Origin: Acinetobacter sp. ANC 3832
Lineage (GTDB): Bacteria; Pseudomonadota; Gammaproteobacteria; Pseudomonadales; Moraxellaceae
Direction: 5' to 3'
NCBI RefSeq assembly: GCF_002135415.1
Contig: NZ_NEGJ01000002.1
Span: forward strand, 372,001 to 436,000
DNA: 64,000 bases
In this document: in pieces, positions 35,797-44,690 of the stretch
How positions within the stretch are numbered: position 1 is the stretch's first letter
Layout of the letters: each line of letters opens with the position of its first letter
Position numbers and translations under genes: made by a program
The notes under the pieces: model-generated
The model's database searches: none
What the model saw: only the letters and a program-made list of their open reading frames with translations
What the model was told of the DNA's origin: nothing

Positions 35797-36831
35797 ATGT
35801 CGCAATTTACCTTTTCAGATGCTCTTCTTTCTTGGTTCGATGAACATGGTCGTCATGATTTGCCTTGGCAAATTGTAGATGACCCATACAAAGTCTGGGT
35901 ATCGGAAATCATGTTGCAACAAACTCAAGTGAAAACTGTACTGCAATACTTTACTCGATTTGTCGAACGCTTCCCCACTGTCGATGACCTAGGACAAGCC
36001 TCTTGGGATGACGTTGCGCCTTATTGGGCGGGCTTAGGTTATTACGCCCGTGCACGCAATTTACATAAAGCAGCAGGCTTAGTACACCATCATGGATCAT
36101 TTCCGACAAGCTTAGAAGAATGGGTCGCATTACCTGGCATTGGACCCTCTACAGGTGGTGCGCTGATGTCACTCGGTTTACGTGAATATGGTGTGATTAT
36201 GGATGGTAATGTTAAACGCGTATTGTCGCGTTTCTTGGCCATTGAAGATGATTTGTCTAAACCTATTCATGAACGTGCCATGTGGCAAATAGCAACACAA
36301 CTTTGCCCTGTTGAACGCAATCATGACTATACCCAAGCCATCATGGATTTAGGTGCAACGGTTTGCACACCCAAAAAACCATTGTGCTTATATTGCCCTA
36401 TGCAACAACATTGCAAAGCCCATCAACAAGGCATTGAAACTGAACTCCCATATAAAAAACCAAAAAAACCTGTGCCCGTAAAATCAGCCAAAGTTTTATT
36501 GTTAAAATCGGGTGAAGATTGGTTATGGCAACAACGACCGAATTCAGGCTTATGGGGTGGCTTATGGTGCTTACCCATTTTTGAATATGATGCAAAATAT
36601 CAGCAAATTTGCCAAAGCTTAAAATTGGTTTCTACAACAGAACCTGTGCAAATTTCGCATAGTTTTACGCATTTCACTTGGATTTTAACAGCACATATTG
36701 TCCAAGTTGAGTCTGATCAACAAGAGTATCTACAAGCTGAATTAGGCGGTGAATGGCTCTCGCCACAAAAAGCTACACAAATGGGGCTTCCAACTGCCAT
36801 GAAAAAATTGATCTCTGCTGTACAGGTATGA
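35797..36831 (+). CDS. mutY: Adenine DNA glycosylase
   Basis: Removes adenine mispaired with 8-oxoguanine. The 344-residue protein has the catalytic glutamate in EIMLQQTQVKTV, the helix-hairpin-helix LPGIGPSTGGALM followed by the catalytic aspartate in VIMDGNVKRVLSRF, and the [4Fe-4S] cluster cysteines C-x6-C-x2-C-x5-C in VCTPKKPLCLYCPMQQHC. The C-terminal NUDIX-like domain (about 230-344, QQRPNSGLWGGLWCLP) recognises 8-oxoG. It starts a run of closely spaced genes going to tag. Confidence 0.97.
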   Translation: MSQFTFSDALLSWFDEHGRHDLPWQIVDDPYKVWVSEIMLQQTQVKTVLQYFTRFVERFPTVDDLGQASWDDVAPYWAGLGYYARARNLHKAAGLVHHHGSFPTSLEEWVALPGIGPSTGGALMSLGLREYGVIMDGNVKRVLSRFLAIEDDLSKPIHERAMWQIATQLCPVERNHDYTQAIMDLGATVCTPKKPLCLYCPMQQHCKAHQQGIETELPYKKPKKPVPVKSAKVLLLKSGEDWLWQQRPNSGLWGGLWCLPIFEYDAKYQQICQSLKLVSTTEPVQISHSFTHFTWILTAHIVQVESDQQEYLQAELGGEWLSPQKATQMGLPTAMKKLISAVQV

Positions 36832-36894
36832 CATAGTCAAACACGAGTGATTACCACTTTTAAATGCTCAAAAATTGAAGAATAAGGATGTCTC

Positions 36895-37437
36895 GTGTCT
36901 GCTTTTATGCGTTATAGCTTGCTTTGTTTTTGCGTTATTTTTATAACGGCTTGTACCACTACTCCTAAAAAAACCATTTCACAGCCACTACCGCAAAATA
37001 AAGTTGCCTATTTAAAAGCAATGTCGCTCCCTAGTCACTTTTCAATTCCTGTTGATGGTGTCAAAACCAAAAACTTAACCGATACTTGGGGTGCAGCCCG
37101 TAGTCAAGGTCGTAGCCATGAAGGTATTGATATCATGGCTCCACGTGGAACAAAAGTATATAGTACAACCGAAGGGATTATTGCCAGTTTAAAAAGCAAT
37201 AACTTAGGTGGTAAAGTAATTTGGATACTCGGTCCGAGTGGCGCATGGCATTATTATGCCCATCTGAGTGATCAACGACGTGGTCTCAATGAGGGGGACT
37301 ATATTCAAAAAGGTACACTCATTGGCTATGTTGGCAATACTGGTAATGCACGTCATACTGCTCCACATCTGCACTATGGTCTTTATTTATCAGGGAAAGG
37401 ACGTGGCGCAGTCAATCCTTATCCGTATTTACGTTAA
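36895..37437 (+). CDS. M23 (LytM-domain) peptidase lipoprotein
   Basis: A 180-residue lipoprotein with a short signal peptide and lipobox ITAC, lipidated at C20. A compact LytM domain covers about residues 60-170; H75 and D79 in RSHEGIDI and H158 and H160 in APHLHYG are the zinc ligands, so it is probably an active endopeptidase against peptidoglycan cross-links. The start is GTG at 36895 with AAGGA seven bases upstream; an in-frame ATG at 36907 is possible but would shorten the signal. It sits between mutY and an unknown small gene. Confidence 0.88.
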   Translation: MSAFMRYSLLCFCVIFITACTTTPKKTISQPLPQNKVAYLKAMSLPSHFSIPVDGVKTKNLTDTWGAARSQGRSHEGIDIMAPRGTKVYSTTEGIIASLKSNNLGGKVIWILGPSGAWHYYAHLSDQRRGLNEGDYIQKGTLIGYVGNTGNARHTAPHLHYGLYLSGKGRGAVNPYPYLR

Positions 37438-37464
37438 TTTAATTTATAGTTTTAGGAAATTTTC

Positions 37465-37710
37465 ATGTCAGAAGCTTTAATCAATCGCTTAGTTGAATTT
37501 GCAGAATCAGGCAATCAGCAAAAGATTGTACTGAATGGGCAAACACATCAGGGCTGGATTATGGAAATTAGTGACGATGCCCTCTTGATTAGTACAGGAT
37601 TTGCAGATAAAACAGGTAAAGATATCTGGATTCAATTCAGTGACTTAAATCAAGCTGAGTTATTCTTCTGGGATAATAAGACAGACCAATGGCTCGAATT
37701 TAAAATATAA
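37465..37710 (+). CDS. Hypothetical protein, 81 residues
   Basis: I do not recognise this protein. It is acidic, soluble and small, with a strand-rich middle (KIVLNGQTHQGWIMEISDDALLIST, IWIQFSDLNQAELFFWD) that could form a small SH3- or Sm-like barrel, but no catalytic motif. A TAGGA ribosome binding site is eight bases before the ATG. It sits 27 bp after the LytM lipoprotein and 32 bp before tag, in one direction, so it is probably co-transcribed. Confidence 0.7.
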   Translation: MSEALINRLVEFAESGNQQKIVLNGQTHQGWIMEISDDALLISTGFADKTGKDIWIQFSDLNQAELFFWDNKTDQWLEFKI

Positions 37711-37742
37711 AACGCACATTCAATATGCATAGGAGCATCTAA

Positions 37743-38297
37743 ATGACAACGCAACGCTGTGGTTGGTGCTCAAATGATCCACTTTATATTGAATACCATG
37801 ATCATGAATGGGGCGTGCCCAATCATAATGAAGCGCATCTATTTGAAATGCTGTGCTTAGAAGGACAACAAGCGGGGTTGTCTTGGATTACCGTACTCAA
37901 AAAAAGAGAAAACTACCGAGAGCATTTCTTTAAATTTCCGATTACCAAAATTGCACAACTGACAGATACCCATCTGGAGTATAAATTACAGGATGCAGGC
38001 ATTATTCGTCATATCGGTAAGTTAAAAGCCATTCGTGATAATGCCATTGCTTGGCAAAAAATGAAGGATGATGGCGTTGATATGGTCAAATGGTTTTGGG
38101 ATTTCGTAGATAACCATGCCCAAATCAATGATGTTCCTTATTATAAAGATGCACCTGCACAAACTGAGTTAAGTCAGAAAATATCGAAAAGCTTAAAAAA
38201 GCATGGCTTTAAATTTGTTGGCCCAACAACGATTTATGCGTTCATGCAAGCAGTTGGAATGATCAATGACCACGAAAATCATTGTGCCTTCAAATAG
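37743..38297 (+). CDS. tag: DNA-3-methyladenine glycosylase I
   Basis: Excises 3-methyladenine from alkylated DNA. The 184-residue protein begins with the family signature RCGWCSNDPLYIEYHDHEWGVP, which includes the zinc-binding cysteine and histidine, and continues with LEGQQAGLSWITVLKKRENYRE and the C-terminal VGPTTIYAFMQAVGMINDHENHC with further zinc ligands. AGGAG precedes the start. It lies downstream of mutY, giving two base-excision repair genes in one run. Confidence 0.96.
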   Translation: MTTQRCGWCSNDPLYIEYHDHEWGVPNHNEAHLFEMLCLEGQQAGLSWITVLKKRENYREHFFKFPITKIAQLTDTHLEYKLQDAGIIRHIGKLKAIRDNAIAWQKMKDDGVDMVKWFWDFVDNHAQINDVPYYKDAPAQTELSQKISKSLKKHGFKFVGPTTIYAFMQAVGMINDHENHCAFK

Positions 38298-38415
38298 ATA
38301 GCTTGCATGAATATTCACACGCTCTTTATGTTTTTAAAGAAAAGATAAAAAGTGTTATGCAAAAAGTCTAAGCAACACTGATTCATATTGAAACTGAAAT
38401 TAAAAGGATTCAGAA

Positions 38416-39438
38416 ATGACGATCAACACAATTCATGCCTATGCTGCATTACAAGCAGGTGAAAAACTTGAGCCTTATGCATTTGATGCAGGCGAGTTAC
38501 AAGCACACCAAGTTGAAGTAAAAGTTGAGTATTGTGGCTTATGCCATTCTGATGTTTCAGTGATTAATAATGAATGGGGAAACTCAGTTTTCCCTGTCAT
38601 TGGTGGTCATGAAATTATTGGTACGATTACTGAATTAGGTTCTGAAGCCAAAGGGCTAAAAGTCGGTCAACGTGTCGGCATTGGCTGGACAGCTGAAAGT
38701 TGCCAATACTGTGACCCATGTGTCAGCGGTCAGCAAGTACTTTGTACGGGTGAAAAGAAAGCGACAATTGTCGGTCATGCAGGTGGTTTTGCAGATAAAG
38801 TCCGTGCAGGATGGCAATGGATTATTCCACTTCCTGAAGATTTAGATCCTGAAAGTGCAGGTCCTTTACTCTGCGGTGGTATTACTGTTTTTGATCCAAT
38901 TTTAAAACATCAAATTCAAGCAGTGCATCATGTCGGTGTTATCGGTATTGGTGGTTTGGGTCACATGGCAATTAAGCTTCTTAAAGCATGGGGATGTGAA
39001 ATTACGGCATTTACCTCAAGCTTAGACAAGACAGATGAGTTAAAAACGATGGGTGCTGATCATGTGGTGAATAGCCGTGATGCATCTGCCTTGAAAGCAC
39101 AACGTGGTAAATTTGATTTGCTTCTGTGTACTGTAAATGTGACCTTGGATTGGAAGGCATATTTAAATACGCTTGCTCCAAATGGTGCTATTCACATGCT
39201 TGGTATGGTGATTGACCCTATGCCTATTCCAGCAGGAGCACTCATCAGTGGTGCAAAATCTGTGACAGGTTCTCCAACAGGTTCACCTTTTGCGTTACGT
39301 CAACTTTTACAATTTGCAGCACGTAAAAATATTGCACCACAAATTGAACTGTACCCAATGTCTAAAATCAATGATGCTTTAGAACGCTTACATTCAGGTA
39401 AAGCACGTTATCGCATTGTGTTAAAAGCAGATTTTTAG
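38416..39438 (+). CDS. Zinc-dependent alcohol dehydrogenase, cinnamyl/YahK type
   Basis: A 340-residue medium-chain dehydrogenase. Catalytic zinc ligands are C40 (in YCGLCHSD), H65-E66 (GGHEIIG) and the cysteine in PLLCGGITV; structural zinc ligands are C96, C99, C102 and C110. The nucleotide-binding motif is GIGGLGHMAIKL. The pattern fits broad-range aldehyde reductases such as YahK, which favour NADPH. It reduces aldehydes to alcohols; the physiological substrate is not evident. AAAAGGA precedes the ATG. Two tandem hairpins follow the gene. Confidence 0.92.
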   Translation: MTINTIHAYAALQAGEKLEPYAFDAGELQAHQVEVKVEYCGLCHSDVSVINNEWGNSVFPVIGGHEIIGTITELGSEAKGLKVGQRVGIGWTAESCQYCDPCVSGQQVLCTGEKKATIVGHAGGFADKVRAGWQWIIPLPEDLDPESAGPLLCGGITVFDPILKHQIQAVHHVGVIGIGGLGHMAIKLLKAWGCEITAFTSSLDKTDELKTMGADHVVNSRDASALKAQRGKFDLLLCTVNVTLDWKAYLNTLAPNGAIHMLGMVIDPMPIPAGALISGAKSVTGSPTGSPFALRQLLQFAARKNIAPQIELYPMSKINDALERLHSGKARYRIVLKADF

Positions 39439-39488
39439 AGCCAAGCTATTCAATCAATTGCTTTGTTCCAATATGAAATCATGTGGTT

Positions 39489-39543
39489 GGTGACATCGAT
39501 GTCACCCGTTGGAATGAGATACATGAAAGTATCCTCATTCCAA
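39489..39543 (+). terminator. Two tandem hairpins downstream of alcohol dehydrogenase gene
   Basis: The first is a perfect 18-bp palindrome, GGTGACATC-GATGTCACC, at 39489-39506. Two bases later TTGGAATGAG-ATAC (39509-39522) pairs with GTAT-C-CTCATTCCAA (39529-39543, one bulge). No T-run follows directly, but a T-rich stretch starts about 10 bases later. They may stabilise or terminate the transcript. Confidence 0.5.
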
Positions 39544-39702
39544 CAAAGGGTTCTTTTTAATTTTGCCCAATCAAAAGTAAAATTTCACCTTCGCAAAGCT
39601 TATTAAATTTCATTATTTATATGAGCTTGTACCAATATCCTAAAATATAAGTAACTCTTAAAAATCTAAAAGCTGCATTTTAAAATAGTAATCTAAATAG
39701 AT

Positions 39703-41136
39703 TTAAGCCACATTCTCTGTGACCAACTCCCCTCTCACCCAATCTGCCAATAACTCAATCGCATCCCGAATTTCATCTGAAAGTTCATGTCCAGCATTTA
39801 GACGAATGCAATTTTTATATCGATTATCTTCACCGAACACTTCACCGGGAACAATATTAATTCCCTGTCTTTGTGCATAACGATACATCTCTAAACCATC
39901 AATTTGCTCAGGCAACTGTAGCCACAATGCATAACCACCCTGTGGTTGATTCAAACGAAGTTCTACACTGTGAAAAGCTTGAATAATAAACTGCCGATAC
40001 TGCTCCACTTGCGCCATTAAAATCGGTCGTAATATATTTAAATGCTCACGATATGCTCTGCTATAAATCAAATCTGCCAAGCCCAATTGTAAAGGTGTAT
40101 TGACAGCAACATTCTGAGTCATCAATTGCGCACGAAGAAAATGTAAACGCTGTGGGATACAAAACCATCCCACTCGATAAGACGTCGATAATGATTTTGA
40201 TATAGAGCCACAATAGATAATATAGCCCTGCTGATCCCAATATTTAATCGGTAAAGGTCTATTTAAGCTATAAGTGCATTCAGCATAAATATCATCTTCA
40301 ATCACATAACATTGGTACTTTGCTGCCAGCTGTGCAACTTTTTCTTTCTCAGCATTACTTAAACAAAATCCCAACGGATTTTGATAATTTGCAGTGAGTA
40401 AACACACTTTTGCACCTGAGTTTTGCATGGCTTGCTCAAGCCGTTCCAAATCAAAACCGTCTGTATTTGCAGGAATTTCTACAATTTTACGTTTCAGCAC
40501 CGCCAGTAATTGCAACTGTCCATTAAAGTTAGGTGTCGGAACAATAATGCTGTCGCCGATTTGCGTTAGGCTTTGAACCATCACCGATAAAGCAGGCATA
40601 CAGCCATTGCTGATATAAATATCCTCTTTGGCAATATAAAAACCATCTTCCGCCCAATGATGAGACAGCGCTTCACGTAAATGTTGATGGCCTTGCCGAT
40701 CACTATATAAAAAATCTTCAGGTTTACTGTGTTTTAACGCTCGCTGAATTGAACGGCGTAAAGCTTCGGCAGGAACGAGATTTGGAGAAAGCTGAATTGA
40801 ACCTAAATGAATTAACTTATTATTAATTGAAGCTTCTTGAATCTCAATTTGTAATTCTAAATTCGATACTTCTCGTGCTTTAGATTTAAAGTCATGGTGC
40901 GTTGGTAATTGTACTTGCTGATCTTGTTGAGGCTTGACGTAATAACCCATCTTATTTTTGACATAAATCAGACCTTGAGCTTCTAAAAGCTCATAACAAT
41001 TTTTTGCCGTATTCAGACTAACTTTTTGCTGTTCTGCAAATTGTCTGAGTGAACTTAGACGCTGCCCCACAGCCAATTCACCATTGTAAATTTTCTGCGT
41101 TAATTGATGTGCCAAAGTCTGATATTGAAACGCCAT
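39703..41136 (-). CDS. MocR-type (GntR/aminotransferase) PLP-dependent regulator
   Basis: A 477-residue fusion of an N-terminal GntR winged helix (about 1-75; ALQ-free family start YQTLAHQLTQKIYNGELAVGQRLSSLRQFAEQ) and a fold-type I aminotransferase domain (about 110-465). The PLP lysine is in GSISKSLSTSYRVGW, with NYQNPLGF and IEDDIYAE upstream. MocR proteins use PLP or its conjugates as signals; well-known members control pyridoxal, GABA or ectoine genes. It is divergent, 99 bp apart, from a small lipoprotein gene that may be its target. No B6 genes are nearby. Confidence 0.88.
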   Translation of the reverse strand: MAFQYQTLAHQLTQKIYNGELAVGQRLSSLRQFAEQQKVSLNTAKNCYELLEAQGLIYVKNKMGYYVKPQQDQQVQLPTHHDFKSKAREVSNLELQIEIQEASINNKLIHLGSIQLSPNLVPAEALRRSIQRALKHSKPEDFLYSDRQGHQHLREALSHHWAEDGFYIAKEDIYISNGCMPALSVMVQSLTQIGDSIIVPTPNFNGQLQLLAVLKRKIVEIPANTDGFDLERLEQAMQNSGAKVCLLTANYQNPLGFCLSNAEKEKVAQLAAKYQCYVIEDDIYAECTYSLNRPLPIKYWDQQGYIIYCGSISKSLSTSYRVGWFCIPQRLHFLRAQLMTQNVAVNTPLQLGLADLIYSRAYREHLNILRPILMAQVEQYRQFIIQAFHSVELRLNQPQGGYALWLQLPEQIDGLEMYRYAQRQGINIVPGEVFGEDNRYKNCIRLNAGHELSDEIRDAIELLADWVRGELVTENVA

Positions 41137-41235
41137 CTTTCTGTATCCATTTTTTAGATATTATTGTATCTGTACCTATAAAACTAACAGATTTATTCTC
41201 CTTGTACAGCCCGATACACGAAAAAGGAGAGACAG

Positions 41236-41643
41236 ATGAAAATAATGATTTTAGTGACCTTGGTTTTTGGATTAGCAGCTTGCCAACCGCAACCAGTCAA
41301 TCAACTTGCCCAACAGCAACATTTTATTTGTACATCTCTGATTGAAGGCTTTTTAAAAACTCAACATTTAGGACAATACGAACTGTATAGCTTACGCCCA
41401 ACACTCCATACGCAAGCTGTACATCGTGATTATCGCTATAAAGCAAGCAGTGATAGTACGATGAAAGTCAATCTACCACGCCAACATGATTTGAGCTTTC
41501 AATGTGCGCAAAATTCTGCACAACACTATGAGGTTCGTTTAATTGATCAAGGGCAAAATCAGCAACAAGTGTTATTGAGTTTAGATTTACCACCGCAAAA
41601 AACTATCGATACTTTGACAGCCTTTGCGCTAAAAACTCAATAA
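41236..41643 (+). CDS. Small lipoprotein, unknown
   Basis: A 135-residue protein with a short signal and lipobox GLAACQP, lipidated at C16. The rest has no recognised domain; there are two further cysteines (in FICTSLIEGF and SFQCAQN) that could form a disulfide. AAAGGAG stands before the ATG, supporting the start. It is divergent from the MocR-type regulator and overlaps the convergent LysR gene by about 40 bp at the 3' end. Confidence 0.75.
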   Translation: MKIMILVTLVFGLAACQPQPVNQLAQQQHFICTSLIEGFLKTQHLGQYELYSLRPTLHTQAVHRDYRYKASSDSTMKVNLPRQHDLSFQCAQNSAQHYEVRLIDQGQNQQQVLLSLDLPPQKTIDTLTAFALKTQ

Positions 41644-42493
41644 ATAAACGGACACGTTTAGGTAAGTGCTCTTGTTGATAATACACGGCATGAATACTTT
41701 GCTCGTGCAATTCAATGTGATCTTCAAATAATGCAATCAAATGCTTTTCCTGTAGATCACGATGAATTAAAAAGGCAGATAAACACGTAATACCAAGCCC
41801 TTGCAATGCTAAATGACGTACCGTTTCCCCATTGGATGCCTTAATTCTCGGCTTACAGGTAAAATTTAAATCATCTACTTTAATCGGCCAAGTATTCAAA
41901 TAGTTAGTTTTGCTAAAACCAATTTGTACATGATTTAAAAGATCTTTCGGGGTCTTTGGATAACCATTTTTTTCAAGGTATTCAGGGCTTGCAACAATAT
42001 ATAAGCGACTTTTACACAGTAGTTTTGCATGTAAACTTGAATCATTCAGTTGACCAAAGCGAATCGCCACATCCGTTTTATGTTCTAGTAGATCAATAAT
42101 TTGATCATTACTATTCAACTCAATTTCAATATTCGGATAAAGCGCGGAGAACTCTTGCAACACAGGCACAATCACATGCAATACAAACGGTGTGGCTGAA
42201 TCAACACGGATTAAACCTGAAGTATCACTGTCCGATTTCAATAAGGCATCTTCTGCTTCATTTAAATCATGTAAAATTTTGCGAGCTTTTTCTAAAAAAA
42301 GTTGCCCTTCTTGGGTCAGCTTTAGTTTTCGTGTGGTGCGTTCAAGCAAAGTGACATTCAACTTTGTTTCTAGTCTTTGTAAAGCTCGACTTAAACCTGA
42401 TGTTGTTTGTTGTAAATGTTTGGATGCTTCTACAATAGAACCGCTGTCTACAATACTAATGAATGCCTGTAATTCTTCTAATGTCGATTTCAT
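41603..42493 (-). CDS. LysR family transcriptional regulator
   Basis: A 296-residue LysR protein. The HTH region reads LEELQAFISIVDSGSIVEASKHLQQTTSGLSRALQRLETKLNVTLLER, then the ligand-binding domain with two Rossmann-like lobes (IRVDSATPFVLHVIVPVLQEF, VAIRFGQLNDSSLHAKLL). It belongs to the group typified by YafC and PcaQ-like short LysRs. It is divergent from an aldo-keto reductase/MFS pair with an extended inverted repeat in the 122-bp spacer, which makes those genes its likely targets. Confidence 0.9.
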   Translation of the reverse strand: MKSTLEELQAFISIVDSGSIVEASKHLQQTTSGLSRALQRLETKLNVTLLERTTRKLKLTQEGQLFLEKARKILHDLNEAEDALLKSDSDTSGLIRVDSATPFVLHVIVPVLQEFSALYPNIEIELNSNDQIIDLLEHKTDVAIRFGQLNDSSLHAKLLCKSRLYIVASPEYLEKNGYPKTPKDLLNHVQIGFSKTNYLNTWPIKVDDLNFTCKPRIKASNGETVRHLALQGLGITCLSAFLIHRDLQEKHLIALFEDHIELHEQSIHAVYYQQEHLPKRVRLFIEFLAQRLSKYR

Positions 42494-42533
42494 CTTGATT
42501 GACCATCCAAATTTATTGATTTTTAGTCAACAA

Positions 42534-42582
42534 TATTTTGCAGATTCATCTATTTTTCTGCAACGATTAAATCTGCAAAATA
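42534..42582. promoter_or_regulatory. LysR-type operator with inverted repeats
   Basis: TATTTTGCAGATT at 42534-42546 is perfectly inverted at 42570-42582, and the half-site TCTGCAA recurs between them at 42557-42563. Three half-sites in a divergent LysR spacer fit the recognition-plus-activation site layout of LysR regulators. Assignment to the neighbouring LysR protein is inferred. Confidence 0.7.
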
Positions 42583-42615
42583 GCACCAATTTCAAAATAG
42601 TTAAAAGAGTACCGT

Positions 42616-43419
42616 ATGATCGTTCCAAAATTTGGTGTAGGGACTTTTCGCTTAGAAGGTCAAGTGGTGATTGATTCTGTTAAAAATGCATTAGATGTCG
42701 GTTATCGGGCTGTAGATACAGCACAGATTTACGGCAATGAAGCTGAAGTTGGGCAAGCGATTACTGAAAGTCATGTACATCGTGATGAATTATTTATTAC
42801 GACAAAAATTTGGATTGATCATCTTAAAAAAGATCATTTGATTGCAAGTTTAAAAGAAAGTTTGCAAAAATTGCGTACAGATGCAGTGAATCTCACTTTA
42901 ATTCATTGGCCTGCGCCATCACTTGGAATTTCGATAGAAGAGATGATGCAAAATCTGCTTGAAGCCAAACAACAAGGTTTAACTGAGCATATTGGTATTT
43001 CAAATTTTAATATTGATTTTACACAACAAGCCATTGATGCTGTTGGTGTAGAAAATATTGCGACCAATCAAATTGAACTCAGTCCTTATTTACAAAATCA
43101 AAAACTGGTCAATTTTCTCCAACAACAAAATATTGATGTCACCTCATACATGACTTTGGCCTATGGTAAAGTACTGAATGACCCTGTTTTAACTGAAATT
43201 GCGCAGAATCATCATGCAACTACAGCACAAATTGCGCTTGCTTGGGCACTCAATCAAGATTTTGCAGTTATTCCATCATCAACTAAGCGTGAAAATTTAA
43301 TCGCTAATTTAGAAGCGCAAAATATTCAACTTAGTCCTGAGGAAATGCAAATGATTTCCTCTTTAGAACGTCAAAGTCGAGAAGTTGATCCTGAAGGATT
43401 AGCACCAATTTGGGATTAA
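42616..43419 (+). CDS. Aldo/keto reductase (2,5-diketo-D-gluconate reductase-like)
   Basis: A 267-residue TIM-barrel NADPH reductase. The tetrad is readable: Asp and Tyr in DTAQIYGNE, Lys in TTKIW, His in [23 protein letters not shown] and [18 protein letters not shown] (cofactor phosphate binding) match the DkgB group. It would reduce a small aldehyde or ketone. It starts 123 bp from the divergent LysR gene and is followed after 7 bp by an MFS transporter, so the two form an operon, probably detoxifying and exporting a compound. Confidence 0.9.
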   Translation: MIVPKFGVGTFRLEGQVVIDSVKNALDVGYRAVDTAQIYGNEAEVGQAITESHVHRDELFITTKIWIDHLKKDHLIASLKESLQKLRTDAVNLTLIHWPAPSLGISIEEMMQNLLEAKQQGLTEHIGISNFNIDFTQQAIDAVGVENIATNQIELSPYLQNQKLVNFLQQQNIDVTSYMTLAYGKVLNDPVLTEIAQNHHATTAQIALAWALNQDFAVIPSSTKRENLIANLEAQNIQLSPEEMQMISSLERQSREVDPEGLAPIWD

Positions 43420-43426
43420 AATACGC

Positions 43427-44596
43427 ATGAAAGTTAATTTCCCCCTCTTCGCTCTTGCGATTGGTGCATTTGCGATTGGAACCACTGAATTTTCACCGAT
43501 GGGTTTTTTACCGCAGATTGCTGAAAATTTAGATATCTCTATTCCCACAGCAGGCATGCTGATTACCGCTTATGCACTGGGTGTCATGATCGGCGCACCT
43601 ATCATTACCTTATGGTTTGGGCATTTCCCTCGTCGAAAGGCACTGATTATTTTGATGAGTATCTTTACCATTGGTAATATTTTAGCTGCACTTGCACCCA
43701 ATTATTGGGGATTAATGGGTGCTCGAATCATTACCAGTTTAAATCACGGTGCATTTTTCGGGATTGGTTCCATTGTCGCCACCAGTGTCGTGCCCAAGGA
43801 CAAACAAGCCAGCGCGGTCGCCATGATGTTTATGGGATTAACCATTGCTAATATTGGGGGTGTTCCTTTAGCCACATGGATTGGGCAAAATATTGGTTGG
43901 CGCATGTCTTTTGCTCTAATTGCGCTATTGGGCATCACCACCATGCTTGCACTTTGGAAAGCACTGCCTGAGGGCGAATTAGGGCAACGCCCTGATGTAA
44001 AGGCTGAACTTAAAGTACTCACTCGTTTACCTGTGGTGTTGGCTTTACTCACTACGGTGATGAGTGCAGGCGCGATGTTTACTCTCTATACCTATATTGC
44101 ACCAAGTCTGCAAAGCATTACTCATGCAACGCCTGCTGTTATTACGATGATGCTGGTTCTTATTGGAATAGGCTTTTCCATTGGTAATCATTTCGGTGGA
44201 AAATTTGCCGATTTATCATTGACCAAAACCTTGATTGGCTTCTTAGGTTTATTGATGGTGATGATGCTGTTATTCCCTCTTTTAGCCAAAACGACTTTGG
44301 GTGCTGCAATTGCGTTAATCATTTGGGGAGCTGCTGCTTTTGCTGTTGTACCACCTTTACAAATGCGTGTCATGTCGGTTGCACATGATGCGCCTGGGCT
44401 GGCTTCTTCTGTCAATATCGGTGCTTTTAATTTGGGGAATGCCTTAGGTGCTGCTGCAGGTGGAGCAGTGCTGAACATGGGAATGAGCTATTCAGCCGTG
44501 TCTATCACAGGGGCTTTACTTACCGCTTTAGGGCTTGTTTTAGTCATGATTCAAATGAAATTAAGTAAGCAAGCCACCCTGACTGCAAATGAATAG
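43427..44596 (+). CDS. MFS transporter, DHA1/AraJ-type efflux
   Basis: A 389-residue major facilitator with twelve predicted helices. It starts FPLFALAIGAFAIGTTEFSPMGFLPQIAENL, the hallmark of the AraJ/YdhP arabinose-efflux-like group, and has GALITSLNHGAFFGIGS-type helix 4 sequence (written here as RIITSLNHGAFFGIGS). It is probably an exporter. It lies 7 bp after the aldo-keto reductase gene under the same divergent promoter. A hairpin without a strong T-run follows. Confidence 0.87.
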   Translation: MKVNFPLFALAIGAFAIGTTEFSPMGFLPQIAENLDISIPTAGMLITAYALGVMIGAPIITLWFGHFPRRKALIILMSIFTIGNILAALAPNYWGLMGARIITSLNHGAFFGIGSIVATSVVPKDKQASAVAMMFMGLTIANIGGVPLATWIGQNIGWRMSFALIALLGITTMLALWKALPEGELGQRPDVKAELKVLTRLPVVLALLTTVMSAGAMFTLYTYIAPSLQSITHATPAVITMMLVLIGIGFSIGNHFGGKFADLSLTKTLIGFLGLLMVMMLLFPLLAKTTLGAAIALIIWGAAAFAVVPPLQMRVMSVAHDAPGLASSVNIGAFNLGNALGAAAGGAVLNMGMSYSAVSITGALLTALGLVLVMIQMKLSKQATLTANE

Positions 44597-44640
44597 GCCT
44601 TTTTCATAAGCCAGCTTTTAATCAGTATTTGCTCATAATG

Positions 44641-44690
44641 GATGCCCCCTCTCCTTTTTAAAGAGAGGGCTAGAGAGAGGATGATTTAAA
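44641..44690. repeat. GATGCCC-CTCTCC hairpin repeat
   Basis: CCCTCTC (44647-44653) pairs with GAGAGGG (44663-44669). The sequence GATGCCCCCTCTCCTTT closely matches GATGCCCTCTCCTTT at 3786, the other copy also lying between convergent genes. It may be a small dispersed intergenic element that also works as a terminator. Confidence 0.4.

Noticed and set aside
41150..41235. MocR operator near TGTATC and GATACA elements between the regulator and lipoprotein genes
   Set aside because: The elements TGTATC-TGTAC and GTACA-GATACA are inverted but unevenly spaced; too weak to call without a comparison.
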